Assembly (NCBI GenBank): GCA_021404565.1
Contig: JAAWWF010000016.1
Span: 124,001 to 188,000 of the forward strand
Direction: 5' to 3'
From: Roseivirga sp.
GTDB taxonomy: Bacteria; Bacteroidota; Bacteroidia; Cytophagales; Cyclobacteriaceae
DNA length: 64,000 bases
Part shown: positions 32,247 to 41,817 of the stretch, piece after piece
Position numbering within the stretch: the first letter of the stretch is position 1
Layout: each line of letters opens with the position of its first letter
The notes under the pieces: model-generated
The model's input: the letters and a program-made list of their open reading frames with translations, nothing else
Databases searched by the model: none
What the model was told of the DNA's origin: nothing
Translations under genes and position numbers: made by a program

Positions 32247-33758
32247 TCAAAATACAAAATTAATACTATTCAAAACGTTCATCAACCATTCTGACTGAAA
32301 GAACCAAATTAACAACGGCAGCACCATAATAGTGCCCCAAATATGATCTGGTATTGACGATTTTTCTAAAACCGTCTTTTCACCTGTTTTAAAGAACAGA
32401 TAATAAGGCAGCTTCAGGTAATAGAAAAGTGCAACAACGGTATTTAACAAGCCTAGTATAAATACCCACAACAGAATAGAATTGTTCTGCACCTGGTAGG
32501 CTTCCCAGATAGCTGAGAAAACGTAGAGCTTGGCATTAAAGCCTACTGTGGGTGGAAGACCAGTGAGGGCGATCATCACGATAACCACCAGAATTCCTAA
32601 AAAGGGCATTTTCATACCCAGACCTCTCATATCATCAAAAGCAGCTGAGCCGGTACGCCTTTCGAGTATAGCGATTAGTAGAAAAGCTCCAACATTCATC
32701 ACCAGGTACATAGCGCCATAAAACAGCATGGAGGTATTACCTGCTTCGGTGTAAGCAACAAGCCCGACTAATAAAAAGCCAGCGTGGGCAATAGAAGAAT
32801 AAGCGAGCATACGCTTGGCATCTTTCTGCCAAAGGGCGGAGAAATTACCAAAGATCATACTGGCAATGGCCACCACACCCAGAATCAATTGCCAATCAAA
32901 CAGCCCGGCAGGCAGCACGTTGATGACTCTGAATAACAGAGTCAAAGCTGCCAGTTTGGGTAAGGTAGAAAAGATGGAGACGATGGCCGTTGGGGCTGCC
33001 TGGTAAACATCAGGTGACCAGATATGAAAGGGTACCGCGCCCAGTTTGAAAATGATACCTCCTATAGTCATGATGAGCGCAATGGTGAGCGGCAGGACAG
33101 ACACCTCTGACAAACCGCTGATAAAGGCCTGGCTTGTGACATCCAGCGTTCCTGTAAAGCCATAGAGCCAACTAATCCCATATAGCATCACGGCAGATGA
33201 TACCGCCCCAAAGAGCAAATACTTAAGCGCGGCTTCCGCCTTTCTTTTTCCTTTCAGAATGCCCGTAAGCATATAAGAGCAAATTGATACAACCTCTATA
33301 GACAAATAGATCATCAGCAGGTTGGTAGCCATAGTCATAAGGAATACCCCCAGGAAAAGACCGAAGAGGATTACCAGGGATTCACCTGTTTGAAACAGGT
33401 TGTTTTTTTCCCCGTTTCTTGCTGCGATAATCAACCCAAGGGCTCCCCCCAGGCTAAAAATCAGCTTGAGAAAAACAGAGAGCTGATCATACCTCAGCAG
33501 ATTGCCCATGATCATGAGATCGGTGCTGAAATTAGTCCACTGAAAAGTGAGTATGACAAAAGTGGAAGCCAGGCCGCAAAAAGCTATGGAGGCCAGACCT
33601 ATCTCTTTATTCTTCTTAAAAAGCAGATCAAAACCAAGCAATAAGAGTAAGGCTATGACAACCGAGATTTCGGGGGCAAGCATCCACACATCTTCAGACA
33701 GGTTACCGAGTTGGTCTTTCAGGTCGGATGCGTTATTTGATTGCAACAATGAGATCAT
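32247..33758 (-). CDS. nuoN: NADH-quinone oxidoreductase subunit N
   Basis: Antiporter-like membrane subunit of complex I that takes part in proton translocation. The 503-residue protein has about 14 helices and the family motifs LSIEVVSICSYMLTG, KYLLFGAVSSAVMLYGISWLYG, FKLGAVPFHIWSPDVYQAAPT and AYSSIAHAGFLL. It is the last gene of the nuo cluster and its start overlaps the nuoM stop by 4 bp. Confidence 0.95.
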   Translation of the reverse strand: MISLLQSNNASDLKDQLGNLSEDVWMLAPEISVVIALLLLLGFDLLFKKNKEIGLASIAFCGLASTFVILTFQWTNFSTDLMIMGNLLRYDQLSVFLKLIFSLGGALGLIIAARNGEKNNLFQTGESLVILFGLFLGVFLMTMATNLLMIYLSIEVVSICSYMLTGILKGKRKAEAALKYLLFGAVSSAVMLYGISWLYGFTGTLDVTSQAFISGLSEVSVLPLTIALIMTIGGIIFKLGAVPFHIWSPDVYQAAPTAIVSIFSTLPKLAALTLLFRVINVLPAGLFDWQLILGVVAIASMIFGNFSALWQKDAKRMLAYSSIAHAGFLLVGLVAYTEAGNTSMLFYGAMYLVMNVGAFLLIAILERRTGSAAFDDMRGLGMKMPFLGILVVIVMIALTGLPPTVGFNAKLYVFSAIWEAYQVQNNSILLWVFILGLLNTVVALFYYLKLPYYLFFKTGEKTVLEKSSIPDHIWGTIMVLPLLIWFFQSEWLMNVLNSINFVF

Positions 33759-35470
33759 TTCACCGCCTGGACCATTAGTTGAGTAAAGCCTTCAACCGAA
33801 TTGCTGATGAGGTCGAGCAAGGTGCCTGGAAAAATGCCGAACCAGATAATCATAGCGATGAGCGGCACAAACATCAGGTATTCTCTAAGAGTCAGGTCTT
33901 TCAGGTTGTCGTGCCTTGCGGCATCTTTTACCCAATACTTACCAAAGAACATTCTCTGTAAAGTCCAGAGGTAGTAACCAGCCGAAAGCACGAGCCCCAG
34001 CGTTGCCACTACGGGCATCCACATAGGAATGGCGCCAATAAAGCTGGCTGATTTAAAGGCACCCAGAAAGACCATTAGCTCGCCAATAAACCCTGAGAAG
34101 CCAGGAAGCCCCAGGGAAGCAAAGAAGGCGATACTCACCACCACTGTATATTTTGGAAGTTGATGCGCCAGTCCGCCATAGTTTTCAATAAGACGGTTTT
34201 GGGTACGATCATAGAGCACCCCGGCTACCAAAAAGAGGGTGGCAGAAATAAGTCCATGGGAGAACATCTGGTAAATGGCTCCGCTGACACCTTCTACCGT
34301 AAGCGCAGCCAGGCCAAGGAGCACAAAGCCCATATGCGATACCGAACTGTAGGCGATAAGTTTCTTGATATCTTTTTGCGCCAGGGCATTCAATGCTCCG
34401 TAAATGATGGAGAACATACCAAAGAAGCCAATCAGCCAGGAGTAGTGGTAAGCACTATCAGGGAAGAAGCTAAAAGCTGTACGGATCATGCCATAGCCTC
34501 CAATTTTCAGAAGAATCCCCGCCAATACTACCGAGATAGGAGTAGGTGCCTCTACGTGTGCATCGGGTAGCCAGGTGTGGAATGGAAAAGCGGGCAGCTT
34601 GATGGCAAAACCAATCAGCAAGGCCAGAAAAGCCATCCAGCGAGCTGACTGACCAAAGACCTGAGCAGCACTGCTTTTTGACAGGAAAGAGTCGGGCAGA
34701 TAGTTATCTTCATTAGCCATGGAAATCATATTGAATGATTTCACAATGTTTTCGGAGCTGACATTCCCCAGTTTTACCTGGGTTTGTACTTCGGAAATCT
34801 GATCGCTTGTAGCCGAAGATATTGACTCAAAGATTCCTGCTTCGGCACCTGTTTTGATCGGGTCGTAGACTGAGTTATACAGGCCAATCATCACAATCAG
34901 GATGAGTATAGAACCCACCAGTGTATAGAGAAAGAACTTGATAGCCGCGTACTCTTTTCTGGGCCCTCCCCAAATACCAATAAGGAAGTACATGGGCAGC
35001 AGCATAAACTCAAAAAACAGATAGAAAAGGAAGAAATCGAGCGCCACAAAACAGCCCAATACAGATGAAGAAAGCAGCAAATAGAGGCTGAAATAGCCCT
35101 TTCTTTTGTTTTTGATGTTCCAGGAGGAGATGGCACCGATAAATAGTACAATGGCCGCCAGTAAGAGCATACTCACGTTGAGCCCGTCAACCCCCAGAAA
35201 ATAGTCAACTGAAAACCGACCCAGAGAGCCCAGATTGATGGAAAACCATTCTACCTTCTCTATCATCTGCAAGGAGGCCTCACTATTGGTCAGGCCAGTC
35301 ACGTCACTATCAAAAAGAGATACACCCACTACTGAGAGCACGAGGGACAAGCCCAGGGCCACAATGGCTATGAGACGGTAGCTATCCGCCAACCGCTTGG
35401 GCAGCAGTGCCACCACCAGCGAAGCCAGCAGTGGAATAAAAATGATATAGCTTAACAGATGCTCAGTCAT
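33755..35470 (-). CDS. nuoM: NADH-quinone oxidoreductase subunit M
   Basis: Antiporter-like proton-pumping subunit of complex I, 571 residues. Visible signatures are FLFYLFFEFMLLPMYFLIGIWGGPRKEYAAIKFFLYTLVGS, KLPAFPFHTWLPDAHVEAPTPISVVLAGILLK and AYSSVSHMGFVLLG. An insertion of about 60 residues (TGAEAGIFESISSATSD and following) after the first antiporter block is longer than in E. coli NuoM and is likely a periplasmic loop. It lies between nuoL (9-bp gap) and nuoN (overlap). Confidence 0.95.
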   Translation of the reverse strand: MTEHLLSYIIFIPLLASLVVALLPKRLADSYRLIAIVALGLSLVLSVVGVSLFDSDVTGLTNSEASLQMIEKVEWFSINLGSLGRFSVDYFLGVDGLNVSMLLLAAIVLFIGAISSWNIKNKRKGYFSLYLLLSSSVLGCFVALDFFLFYLFFEFMLLPMYFLIGIWGGPRKEYAAIKFFLYTLVGSILILIVMIGLYNSVYDPIKTGAEAGIFESISSATSDQISEVQTQVKLGNVSSENIVKSFNMISMANEDNYLPDSFLSKSSAAQVFGQSARWMAFLALLIGFAIKLPAFPFHTWLPDAHVEAPTPISVVLAGILLKIGGYGMIRTAFSFFPDSAYHYSWLIGFFGMFSIIYGALNALAQKDIKKLIAYSSVSHMGFVLLGLAALTVEGVSGAIYQMFSHGLISATLFLVAGVLYDRTQNRLIENYGGLAHQLPKYTVVVSIAFFASLGLPGFSGFIGELMVFLGAFKSASFIGAIPMWMPVVATLGLVLSAGYYLWTLQRMFFGKYWVKDAARHDNLKDLTLREYLMFVPLIAMIIWFGIFPGTLLDLISNSVEGFTQLMVQAVK

Positions 35471-35479
35471 TCACTTTAC

Positions 35480-37618
35480 TTAAAAGGCAAACCATAATAA
35501 CAGCATGATTAACATGGCAATGGCCGACAAAATATAGGTTTGTACATTTCCCGTTTGAATCGACCTTGTCAACTGCCCTACTTTACCCGAAGTAAATGCG
35601 GTCAAATGTACAAAACCATCAATGATATATCGGTCGAACATACCAGTTAAATGCGCTACGACTACCTGGGTACGCGCAAGGAGGTTGACACAACCATCCA
35701 GTATTTTCTCATCGAACCAGGCCAGCATTTTCGACTGGGTCAGAATGAATTTCAAAATGACCTTGGTATAAAGTACGTCCTGATACCAATGGTAAAAGGA
35801 GACCTGAACCAGAGGGCTGACAGGCTCTCTTTTGCTATCGAATGCTTCGGCCAGCTTAGCCCCGGGCTTGTAGATAAGAAGGGCGGCAATAATACCTGCC
35901 AGTGCCAGGCCAATGGAGACTACCGCCAGCCAAATATGATCCGCCCCGGCACTTTCAAGCATCTCTGCCTGCCCCACCGCTGCATATTTTGTGGGCACCA
36001 TTGCTCCGGAAGGAGTTTCCACCGCTTTATGAAGCCAGCTAGTCTCGGCATCAAAGGTTGAACCAAAGGCGAAGCTCAATGACAGTAAGGCCAGTATTAC
36101 CACCGGGATCAATAGTGTTCGGTTTCCTTCTTTTAATTTTCCAGCAATATCTGATACTCCGGTTAACTCAGGAAGTCTGAACTTACCGGTAAAAACCAGC
36201 ATAACCGCTCTCATTATGTAGAAGGCTGTGAGGATAACAGTAGCGAAAGCCATCAGCTCAATCAGGTAATAACCCCCACCCTTTTCTACCGACCAGGCGT
36301 GAGTGTTGATCAGAATGGCCTCCTTGGAAAGGAATCCGCTAAAGCCCGGTAGGCCTGCCAGCGACAAACTGCAGATCACAAAGCAGGCAAAAGTAATGGG
36401 CAGATGCTGTTTCAGACCTCCCATTACGCGCATATCCTGCGTATTAAATTTTACTCCTTCAGATTCCAGACCATGCAACTGGTGAATGATAATTCCAGCA
36501 CTGAGGAAAAGACCGGCCTTGAAAAAAGCATGGGTAAAGAGGTGGAACAAACCGGCATCATAAGCTCCGACTCCCATTGCCAGCACCATATATCCCAGCT
36601 GAGATACCGTAGAGTAAGCCAGTACTTTTTTGATATCAAACTGAGACAGCGCGGCTACCGCAGCCATAAGGGCAGTAATGGCCCCAACAATGGCAATTAC
36701 TTCCAGTGCCTGCGCATCGAGTAGTACAAAAACCCGTGATAGCATAAAAACTCCGGCTGCCACCATAGTAGCTGCGTGAATAAGGGCAGATACCGGAGTG
36801 GGGCCTTCCATGGCATCAGGCAGCCAAATCTGTAGTGGAAACTGAGCCGACTTACCTACTGCCCCACAGAAAAGGGCAATGCCTGCGGCACTGAGCCAGC
36901 GACCATCGAGCACATGGATCACTTCTTTACCGTTACTGAAATAGGTGACCACCCAGTTACCGTCTTCAATCTGGCTTTCACCCATCATGAATTCTATTGC
37001 TCCCAAATCCAGGGTTTCAAATTGGGTATAGAGAATCATCAAACCTGTAAGGAAACCAAGGTCACCGATGCGGTTCATGATAAAGGCTTTGTTGGCTGCC
37101 AGAGAGGCAGATTTTTTCTCAAACCAAAAGCCAATCAGGAGATAGGAAGAAAGGCCTACCAGTTCCCAGAAAATGAAAATAAACAGTAGGTTATGGAACA
37201 GCACTATCCCCAGCATGGAAAAGGTAAAGAGTCCCAAAAACGCATAGTAGCGAGGCTTAGCCTTATCATGGCGCATATACTCTGCTGAGAAAATATGCAC
37301 GAGCAAGGAAATAAAGTTGACAATAACGAGCATAATCAATGCTGCGTTATCCAACAGAAAACTGTAATTAAATACAGTTCCGCCTATTTCAAACCAGGTT
37401 CCTTTAAGACTTGTGCCCATCTCACCCCAGTACGTGACAGCAATATAGCCGGAGATACAGGTATTAATACCCAACAGCAGACTTGACCAGACAGATGCTT
37501 TATCTTTAAGCAAACCCGTAGTAAAGAAGGAAAGCAGAGGAAATGCAAAGAGAGCCAGTATCCAGTAAATCAAAGGATCGAAGGCATTGGGGGCCAAAAG
37601 GTCTTTGAGTTCTATCAT
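35480..37618 (-). CDS. nuoL: NADH-quinone oxidoreductase subunit L
   Basis: Largest antiporter-like subunit of complex I, 712 residues. It shows FIFWELVGLSSYLLIGFWFEKKSA, AANKAFIMNRIGDLGFL, KSAQFPLQIWLPDAMEGPTPVSALIHAATMVAAGV and AYSTVSQLGYMVLAMG, then the long C-terminal segment with a lateral helix and a final membrane helix (SAIAMLIMLLLWFAF). Length is slightly above typical (about 610-650). It follows nuoK with a 4-bp overlap. Confidence 0.95.
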   Translation of the reverse strand: MIELKDLLAPNAFDPLIYWILALFAFPLLSFFTTGLLKDKASVWSSLLLGINTCISGYIAVTYWGEMGTSLKGTWFEIGGTVFNYSFLLDNAALIMLVIVNFISLLVHIFSAEYMRHDKAKPRYYAFLGLFTFSMLGIVLFHNLLFIFIFWELVGLSSYLLIGFWFEKKSASLAANKAFIMNRIGDLGFLTGLMILYTQFETLDLGAIEFMMGESQIEDGNWVVTYFSNGKEVIHVLDGRWLSAAGIALFCGAVGKSAQFPLQIWLPDAMEGPTPVSALIHAATMVAAGVFMLSRVFVLLDAQALEVIAIVGAITALMAAVAALSQFDIKKVLAYSTVSQLGYMVLAMGVGAYDAGLFHLFTHAFFKAGLFLSAGIIIHQLHGLESEGVKFNTQDMRVMGGLKQHLPITFACFVICSLSLAGLPGFSGFLSKEAILINTHAWSVEKGGGYYLIELMAFATVILTAFYIMRAVMLVFTGKFRLPELTGVSDIAGKLKEGNRTLLIPVVILALLSLSFAFGSTFDAETSWLHKAVETPSGAMVPTKYAAVGQAEMLESAGADHIWLAVVSIGLALAGIIAALLIYKPGAKLAEAFDSKREPVSPLVQVSFYHWYQDVLYTKVILKFILTQSKMLAWFDEKILDGCVNLLARTQVVVAHLTGMFDRYIIDGFVHLTAFTSGKVGQLTRSIQTGNVQTYILSAIAMLIMLLLWFAF

Positions 37619-37923
37619 CCCTTTAGCTCACTGATTTTATCCAGGTCGGCCGTCTGGAAGTATTGATAAACTTTGACAACGATAGCCAGGGCGACTGCGG
37701 CCTCGGCTGCTGCCACGGTAATAACAAATAGGGCAAAAACCTGACCTTGCAGTAAGTCAGGATCGAAATGACTAAAAGCTACCAGGTTGATATTAGAAGC
37801 GTTTAGCATCAACTCTACTCCAATCAATACGGCAATGGCATTTTTGCGGGTCAGCACCACAAAGAGGCCAATGCAGAAGAGAATGGCTCCGAGAATTACC
37901 AGGTGCTCAACTGGCATCTTCAA
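37615..37923 (-). CDS. nuoK: NADH-quinone oxidoreductase subunit K
   Basis: Small three-helix subunit of complex I, 102 residues. The conserved GVELMLNASNINLVAFS carries the membrane glutamate used in proton transfer, and AAAEAAVALAIVVKVYQ the second one. Start overlaps nuoJ by 17 bp and the stop overlaps nuoL by 4 bp, so the order J-K-L is tightly coupled. Confidence 0.95.
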   Translation of the reverse strand: MKMPVEHLVILGAILFCIGLFVVLTRKNAIAVLIGVELMLNASNINLVAFSHFDPDLLQGQVFALFVITVAAAEAAVALAIVVKVYQYFQTADLDKISELKG

Positions 37924-38434
37924 CCTCCTTCCTGGCTCCTGCCGCTATTTTAACTGCACCAATGAGTGCCAACAGTAAGAGTAGGCCAATCACCTCAAAA
38001 GCCAGGACATAATCTGTCATCAGCTTCATACCAAAGCTCTCCAGTCCGGGACTTTCAGGTTGGGCCGATTCAATCCATTTAATAGCTCCGAAATTAGCTT
38101 CGATAATCGCCTTGTAGAAAATGAACAGGAGACCTCCTGATACCAGCAGGCCCAACAGCTTATTATAGGATGGCGTGGTCACCTGTTGCCCCTTTAGTCG
38201 GTTGGTGAGCATTACGCCAAAGACGATCAAGACCAGAATACCGCCCACATAGACCAGAATCTGACTAATGGCAATAAAGCCCGCTCCGATCAGCATGAAA
38301 ATACCCGCTACGCCCAAAAAGGTAAGAATCAGTGCAAAAGCGGCATACAATACGTTTTTAGTAAAGGCTATGTACAGAGCAGACAACAAGGTCAAGCCAA
38401 TAAAACAGTACAATATAATAGTGGCGAAGGTCAT
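37907..38434 (-). CDS. nuoJ: NADH-quinone oxidoreductase subunit J
   Basis: Membrane subunit of complex I, 175 residues, five helices. NVLYAAFALILTFLGVAGIFMLIGAGFIAISQILVYVGGILVLIVFGVML is the typical NuoJ block. It follows nuoI by 6 bp and overlaps nuoK. Confidence 0.94.
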   Translation of the reverse strand: MTFATIILYCFIGLTLLSALYIAFTKNVLYAAFALILTFLGVAGIFMLIGAGFIAISQILVYVGGILVLIVFGVMLTNRLKGQQVTTPSYNKLLGLLVSGGLLFIFYKAIIEANFGAIKWIESAQPESPGLESFGMKLMTDYVLAFEVIGLLLLLALIGAVKIAAGARKEVEDAS

Positions 38435-38440
38435 ATGTGG

Positions 38441-39535
38441 TTATTGGTCCTCCCCTCCTTTCTCAGATGAATCCTGAGCATCATCTTTTTTCCTTACAGG
38501 AATTTTCGGTCTCACAGGCACTTTAGGCCTTACCGCCTTTGGCTTATTCTCAGGGTTCTCTTCCTTTTCTTCGCCCTCCTTTTTCAACAAAGGAATCTTT
38601 GGTTTCATTGGCACCTTGGGCCTCAATGCCTTCGGTTTTTCATCCTGTTCACCTTCTTCGCTTTCCTTCTTCTTAATCGGGATTTTGGGCCTCACTACTA
38701 CCTTAGGCCGTGTAGCTTCTAGTTTGTTCTCTTGAGTATTCTCAGTACCCTCTTGCTTGGGTGGAGTTACCTTAGGCTTCACCACTACCTTGGGCTTCAA
38801 TATGGGTTTGGGGGTTGCTGAAGCTGCTTCTCCTCCCGGCTTTTTCACCACAACACGTGGCCTGAAGGTTGGTTTAGGCTTATCAGCAGTCTCACCAGAC
38901 CCGGCTACTCTGGGCTTAATCTGCGGCATGCCCGTTGGCCTGGGCCTTGCTTTTGCTTCTCTAGCTTTAGCGGCTTTCTCCTCCTCTTTCTTCTTCTTAA
39001 ACTCCTCCAGTTCTTTTTTACGCTGTAATATCTCGAGCGGAGTCATCTCTCCAAACTCAAAATTATGCTCCGCGAAGTCATATGCGCTAAAGTCATACTC
39101 ATCTGTCATCGTCAGGCACTCTGTGGGGCATACCGTGGTACATAGTCCACAGAAGCAGCACTTAGCCATATCAATGTCAAACTTCGCAGCAAAGATTCTC
39201 TTGGGGGTACCATCAGAAGTTTTTCCAATTTCTTCAACAGCCCGAACCGGCTCAATATCAATACAATTTACCGGACATACCTTAGCACATTTATCACAAA
39301 CAATGCAATCGTCTATCTCATTATGAAGCTTGTAGCGACCATGATCAGGCACTGGTAATTTTTCGTGGGGGTATTGCGTGGTAAAGAGCCCGTTTTCCTT
39401 TTCGAAATAGTTCTCTTTATCCGGATAGCGCTCTTCCTGTGAACCGCGAGCATCCTTCATATGCTTCAGAGTCACCTTTAGCCCCTCATTCAGGGTTTTG
39501 GTAGCATTTCTGATGTTCTTCCAGTAATCGCTCAT
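38441..39535 (-). CDS. nuoI: NADH-quinone oxidoreductase subunit I with long Lys/Pro repeat tail
   Basis: Two-[4Fe-4S] ferredoxin-like subunit that passes electrons to the quinone-side cluster N2. Cluster ligands are Cys77, 80, 83, 87 and Cys126, 129, 132, 136, each followed by Pro. The normal domain ends near residue 170. Residues about 173-364 are an unusual extension: a charged KKELEEFKKKKEEEK helix and then repeated units of the type RPKVPVRPKIPVRKK separated by acidic spacers. Normal NuoI has 160-220 residues. The ATG at 39535 overlaps the nuoH stop (ATGA); a longer frame to 39658 is rejected because it runs into nuoH. Confidence 0.93.
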   Translation of the reverse strand: MSDYWKNIRNATKTLNEGLKVTLKHMKDARGSQEERYPDKENYFEKENGLFTTQYPHEKLPVPDHGRYKLHNEIDDCIVCDKCAKVCPVNCIDIEPVRAVEEIGKTSDGTPKRIFAAKFDIDMAKCCFCGLCTTVCPTECLTMTDEYDFSAYDFAEHNFEFGEMTPLEILQRKKELEEFKKKKEEEKAAKAREAKARPRPTGMPQIKPRVAGSGETADKPKPTFRPRVVVKKPGGEAASATPKPILKPKVVVKPKVTPPKQEGTENTQENKLEATRPKVVVRPKIPIKKKESEEGEQDEKPKALRPKVPMKPKIPLLKKEGEEKEENPENKPKAVRPKVPVRPKIPVRKKDDAQDSSEKGGEDQ

Positions 39536-40629
39536 ATCATCAGCATCCTCCACAGTGCGCTTAGCAATACCAGTAGTATACCTGCAGGTGTCAGGTACTT
39601 CCAGCTCAGGTTCATCAGCTGATCGATTCTTAGCCTCGGATAGGTCCAGCGTACCCACATTTGTACACCCACGGTCAACAGTGCCTTACCGATCAGCCAG
39701 AAGGCTCCCCAAAGATGCCCGACCATTGTCCCTGGTTCTCCACTGGTCCAGTCTGCCAAAGCTACCGAACCAATATTAGGCAAGGGAGAGTTCCAGCCCC
39801 CCAGAAACAGGATGGCTCCCAGGAAGGCCACGAGCAACATCATACCATATTCAGAGAGCATTACCATGGCCCAGCGAAAGCCCGAATATTCTACGTGAAA
39901 GCCACCGACCAGCTCTGATTCAGCTTCAGGAATATCAAAGGGAGCGCGGTTGCACTCCGCCAGAGAGGCGATAAAGAAGATGAGCCAGGCAAAAAGAAAG
40001 ATGGGAGCCCGGAAAATATTCCAGGTAAGGATACCACCTATATTAGTCGTCTCAATGCCCAGTGCCTTGATGCCAAACAGATAGTTAACAGCTTCCGCAT
40101 CAATTTTACCAATCCAGATACCTTGTTGATATACAATCTCCTGCAAGTTGAGGCTCTGTGAAATCATCACCACACAAAGGACTGACAGGGTTAGAGGAAT
40201 TTCATATGAAATAATTTGCGCAATGGCCCTCATAGAGCCAAAAAGGGCATATTTACTATTGGATCCCCAGCCTGCCATCAGAATCCCCATGACATCTAAA
40301 GACACAATGGCCAGCAGGTAAAAGAGCCCGGCATCAATACCAGAGCCGGTAAAACCAGAGGTCAAGGGTAGTACAGCAAAGCCGGCAAAAACAGCTACGA
40401 AGATTAATACCGGAGCCGGTTTGAACATTTTCCGGTCAGCTGAAAGGGGAACAATATCTTCTTTTTGGAGTAGCTTGAGTAGGTCGGCTACCGTCTGGAG
40501 CAAACCATAGTAGCCTACCTCCATAGGCCCATATCGATCCTGAATGAAGGCAGATATCTTCCTCTCTGCATAGACCGCAAACACAGTGTAAATGAGAAGA
40601 AAATTAAGAAAGAACAGAAATGCGTACAC
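39532..40629 (-). CDS. nuoH: NADH-quinone oxidoreductase subunit H
   Basis: Membrane subunit that lines the quinone chamber of complex I, 365 residues, about eight helices. AVYAERKISAFIQDRYGPMEVGYYGLLQTVADLLKLLQKED, RAIAQIISYEIPLTLSV and AECNRAPFDIPEAESELVGGFHVEYSGFRW are diagnostic. The start codon used is GTG at 40627-40629; the same frame stays open without an ATG for 28 more codons upstream, so the exact start is not certain. It is the first nuo gene here; no nuoA-G precede it. Confidence 0.93.
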   Translation of the reverse strand: MYAFLFFLNFLLIYTVFAVYAERKISAFIQDRYGPMEVGYYGLLQTVADLLKLLQKEDIVPLSADRKMFKPAPVLIFVAVFAGFAVLPLTSGFTGSGIDAGLFYLLAIVSLDVMGILMAGWGSNSKYALFGSMRAIAQIISYEIPLTLSVLCVVMISQSLNLQEIVYQQGIWIGKIDAEAVNYLFGIKALGIETTNIGGILTWNIFRAPIFLFAWLIFFIASLAECNRAPFDIPEAESELVGGFHVEYSGFRWAMVMLSEYGMMLLVAFLGAILFLGGWNSPLPNIGSVALADWTSGEPGTMVGHLWGAFWLIGKALLTVGVQMWVRWTYPRLRIDQLMNLSWKYLTPAGILLVLLSALWRMLMI

Positions 40630-40950
40630 GCTGCCTGAACCGATGGTTTGGATGCAAAGAAAATCAATTAAACCCGGATTATGTAATAGAAATCGTCATG
40701 AAGCCTTAAATAGCACAGAATCAGGAAGTTTGACTTTGAAAGCATGGCACTGCTACTGTGGTGGGGCAAACGAAGTCAACATGTTGGCGACTGATTCAAA
40801 GGTAATTATGGCTGGAATAGATAGGTTATTGCATTATCCGGGTTGCAATGCTATGGTACCAGCAGAGTGGGGTATTCTTGATATGAGTGGTATGGTAACG
40901 GCATCACCCAACGATTTTAATGAGAACAAATAATGTTCAGAAACCATACA
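40630..40950. other. Gap upstream of nuoH, no gene recognised
   Basis: About 320 bp between nuoH and murI, both read leftwards. The plus-strand reading frame that crosses it (40592-40933) has an unnatural composition and no family. I see no clear terminator or promoter match, although the nuoH operon promoter must lie here or within murI. Confidence 0.5.
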
Positions 40951-41757
40951 TCACTCCCAAAGCACATGCTTTTCCAGTACAATCTCACGCTGAAAAAAGA
41001 GCTCAGCTGCGGCCTGAAAGGATGGGGTGAAATCGGAGACGAAAAATTTATCAGGAGCTCCGCTTGAATCTGAAAGCAAGGACTTTGCTGCAAGCAATTC
41101 CCTGAGAGCCTTAGCCACAATTAGTGAAGAGTCTATTACCTCAGCGTTTCCCTTGAAAAAGGACTCTACCTGCTTTTTAATCAGGGGGTAATGCGTACAG
41201 CCCAGGATAAGGGCTTCAATATTTTGCAAAGCGGGATTTTGAAGGTATTGCGCAATAATCTGATCGGAGATTTCATTTTTATGAAAACCTTCCTCTATCA
41301 TCGGTACGAGTAATGGTGTTGCGAGAGCACTCAGGGGCATGTGGCAGTTCCTGGCCCTGAGTTTGGTGTCATAGACTTCTGAACCAACTGTCTGCTTTGT
41401 TCCGATCAGCCCGATTCGCTTATCTGAGTGCTTATCAATAATGTATTGAACAACCGGATCGATTACATTGAGGACCAGTGCTTTGCTACCTACATAAGCC
41501 TTTACCAGGTCATAAGCAGCTGCCGAAGCCGAATTGCAAGCAATGAGAATCACCTTACAGCCCTGTTGCAAAAGCACATCACAAATCTTGACGGAATAAG
41601 CCTGAATAGTAGCCGCGGACTTATCGCCATAGGGCAAATGTGCACTATCACCAAAATACACAAGTCGCTCATTTGGTAGCGTTTTTTTTACGGCATTGGC
41701 CACGGTAAGGCCACCCATTCCACTGTCAAAGACTCCTATAGGATCACTATGCTGCAT
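40951..41757 (-). CDS. murI: Glutamate racemase
   Basis: Makes D-glutamate for peptidoglycan, cofactor-independent. The 268-residue protein has GVFDSGMGGLTV with catalytic-site Asp11, YFGDSAHLPYGDKS, the first catalytic Cys74 in IACNSASAA, and the second Cys187-Thr-His189 in LILGCTHYPLI. Length is usual. A terminator-like hairpin lies 61 bp upstream of its start. Confidence 0.95.
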   Translation of the reverse strand: MQHSDPIGVFDSGMGGLTVANAVKKTLPNERLVYFGDSAHLPYGDKSAATIQAYSVKICDVLLQQGCKVILIACNSASAAAYDLVKAYVGSKALVLNVIDPVVQYIIDKHSDKRIGLIGTKQTVGSEVYDTKLRARNCHMPLSALATPLLVPMIEEGFHKNEISDQIIAQYLQNPALQNIEALILGCTHYPLIKKQVESFFKGNAEVIDSSLIVAKALRELLAAKSLLSDSSGAPDKFFVSDFTPSFQAAAELFFQREIVLEKHVLWE

Positions 41758-41817
41758 TTCCTGATTGATAACCCTTACCTCTTGAAGTTATTGCGCTCCT
41801 CGCTCACCTTAGCTCAT

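Noticed and set aside
34160-34570. A 136-residue ORF antisense to nuoM
   Set aside because: Shadow frame inside nuoM.
39536-39658. Longer N-terminus of NuoI to 39658
   Set aside because: It would overlap nuoH by 127 bp and the added residues do not match NuoI; the ATGA junction at 39532-39535 is the natural start.
40592-40933. A 113-residue plus-strand ORF between nuoH and murI
   Set aside because: Begins inside nuoH, unusual composition, no family; probably chance.
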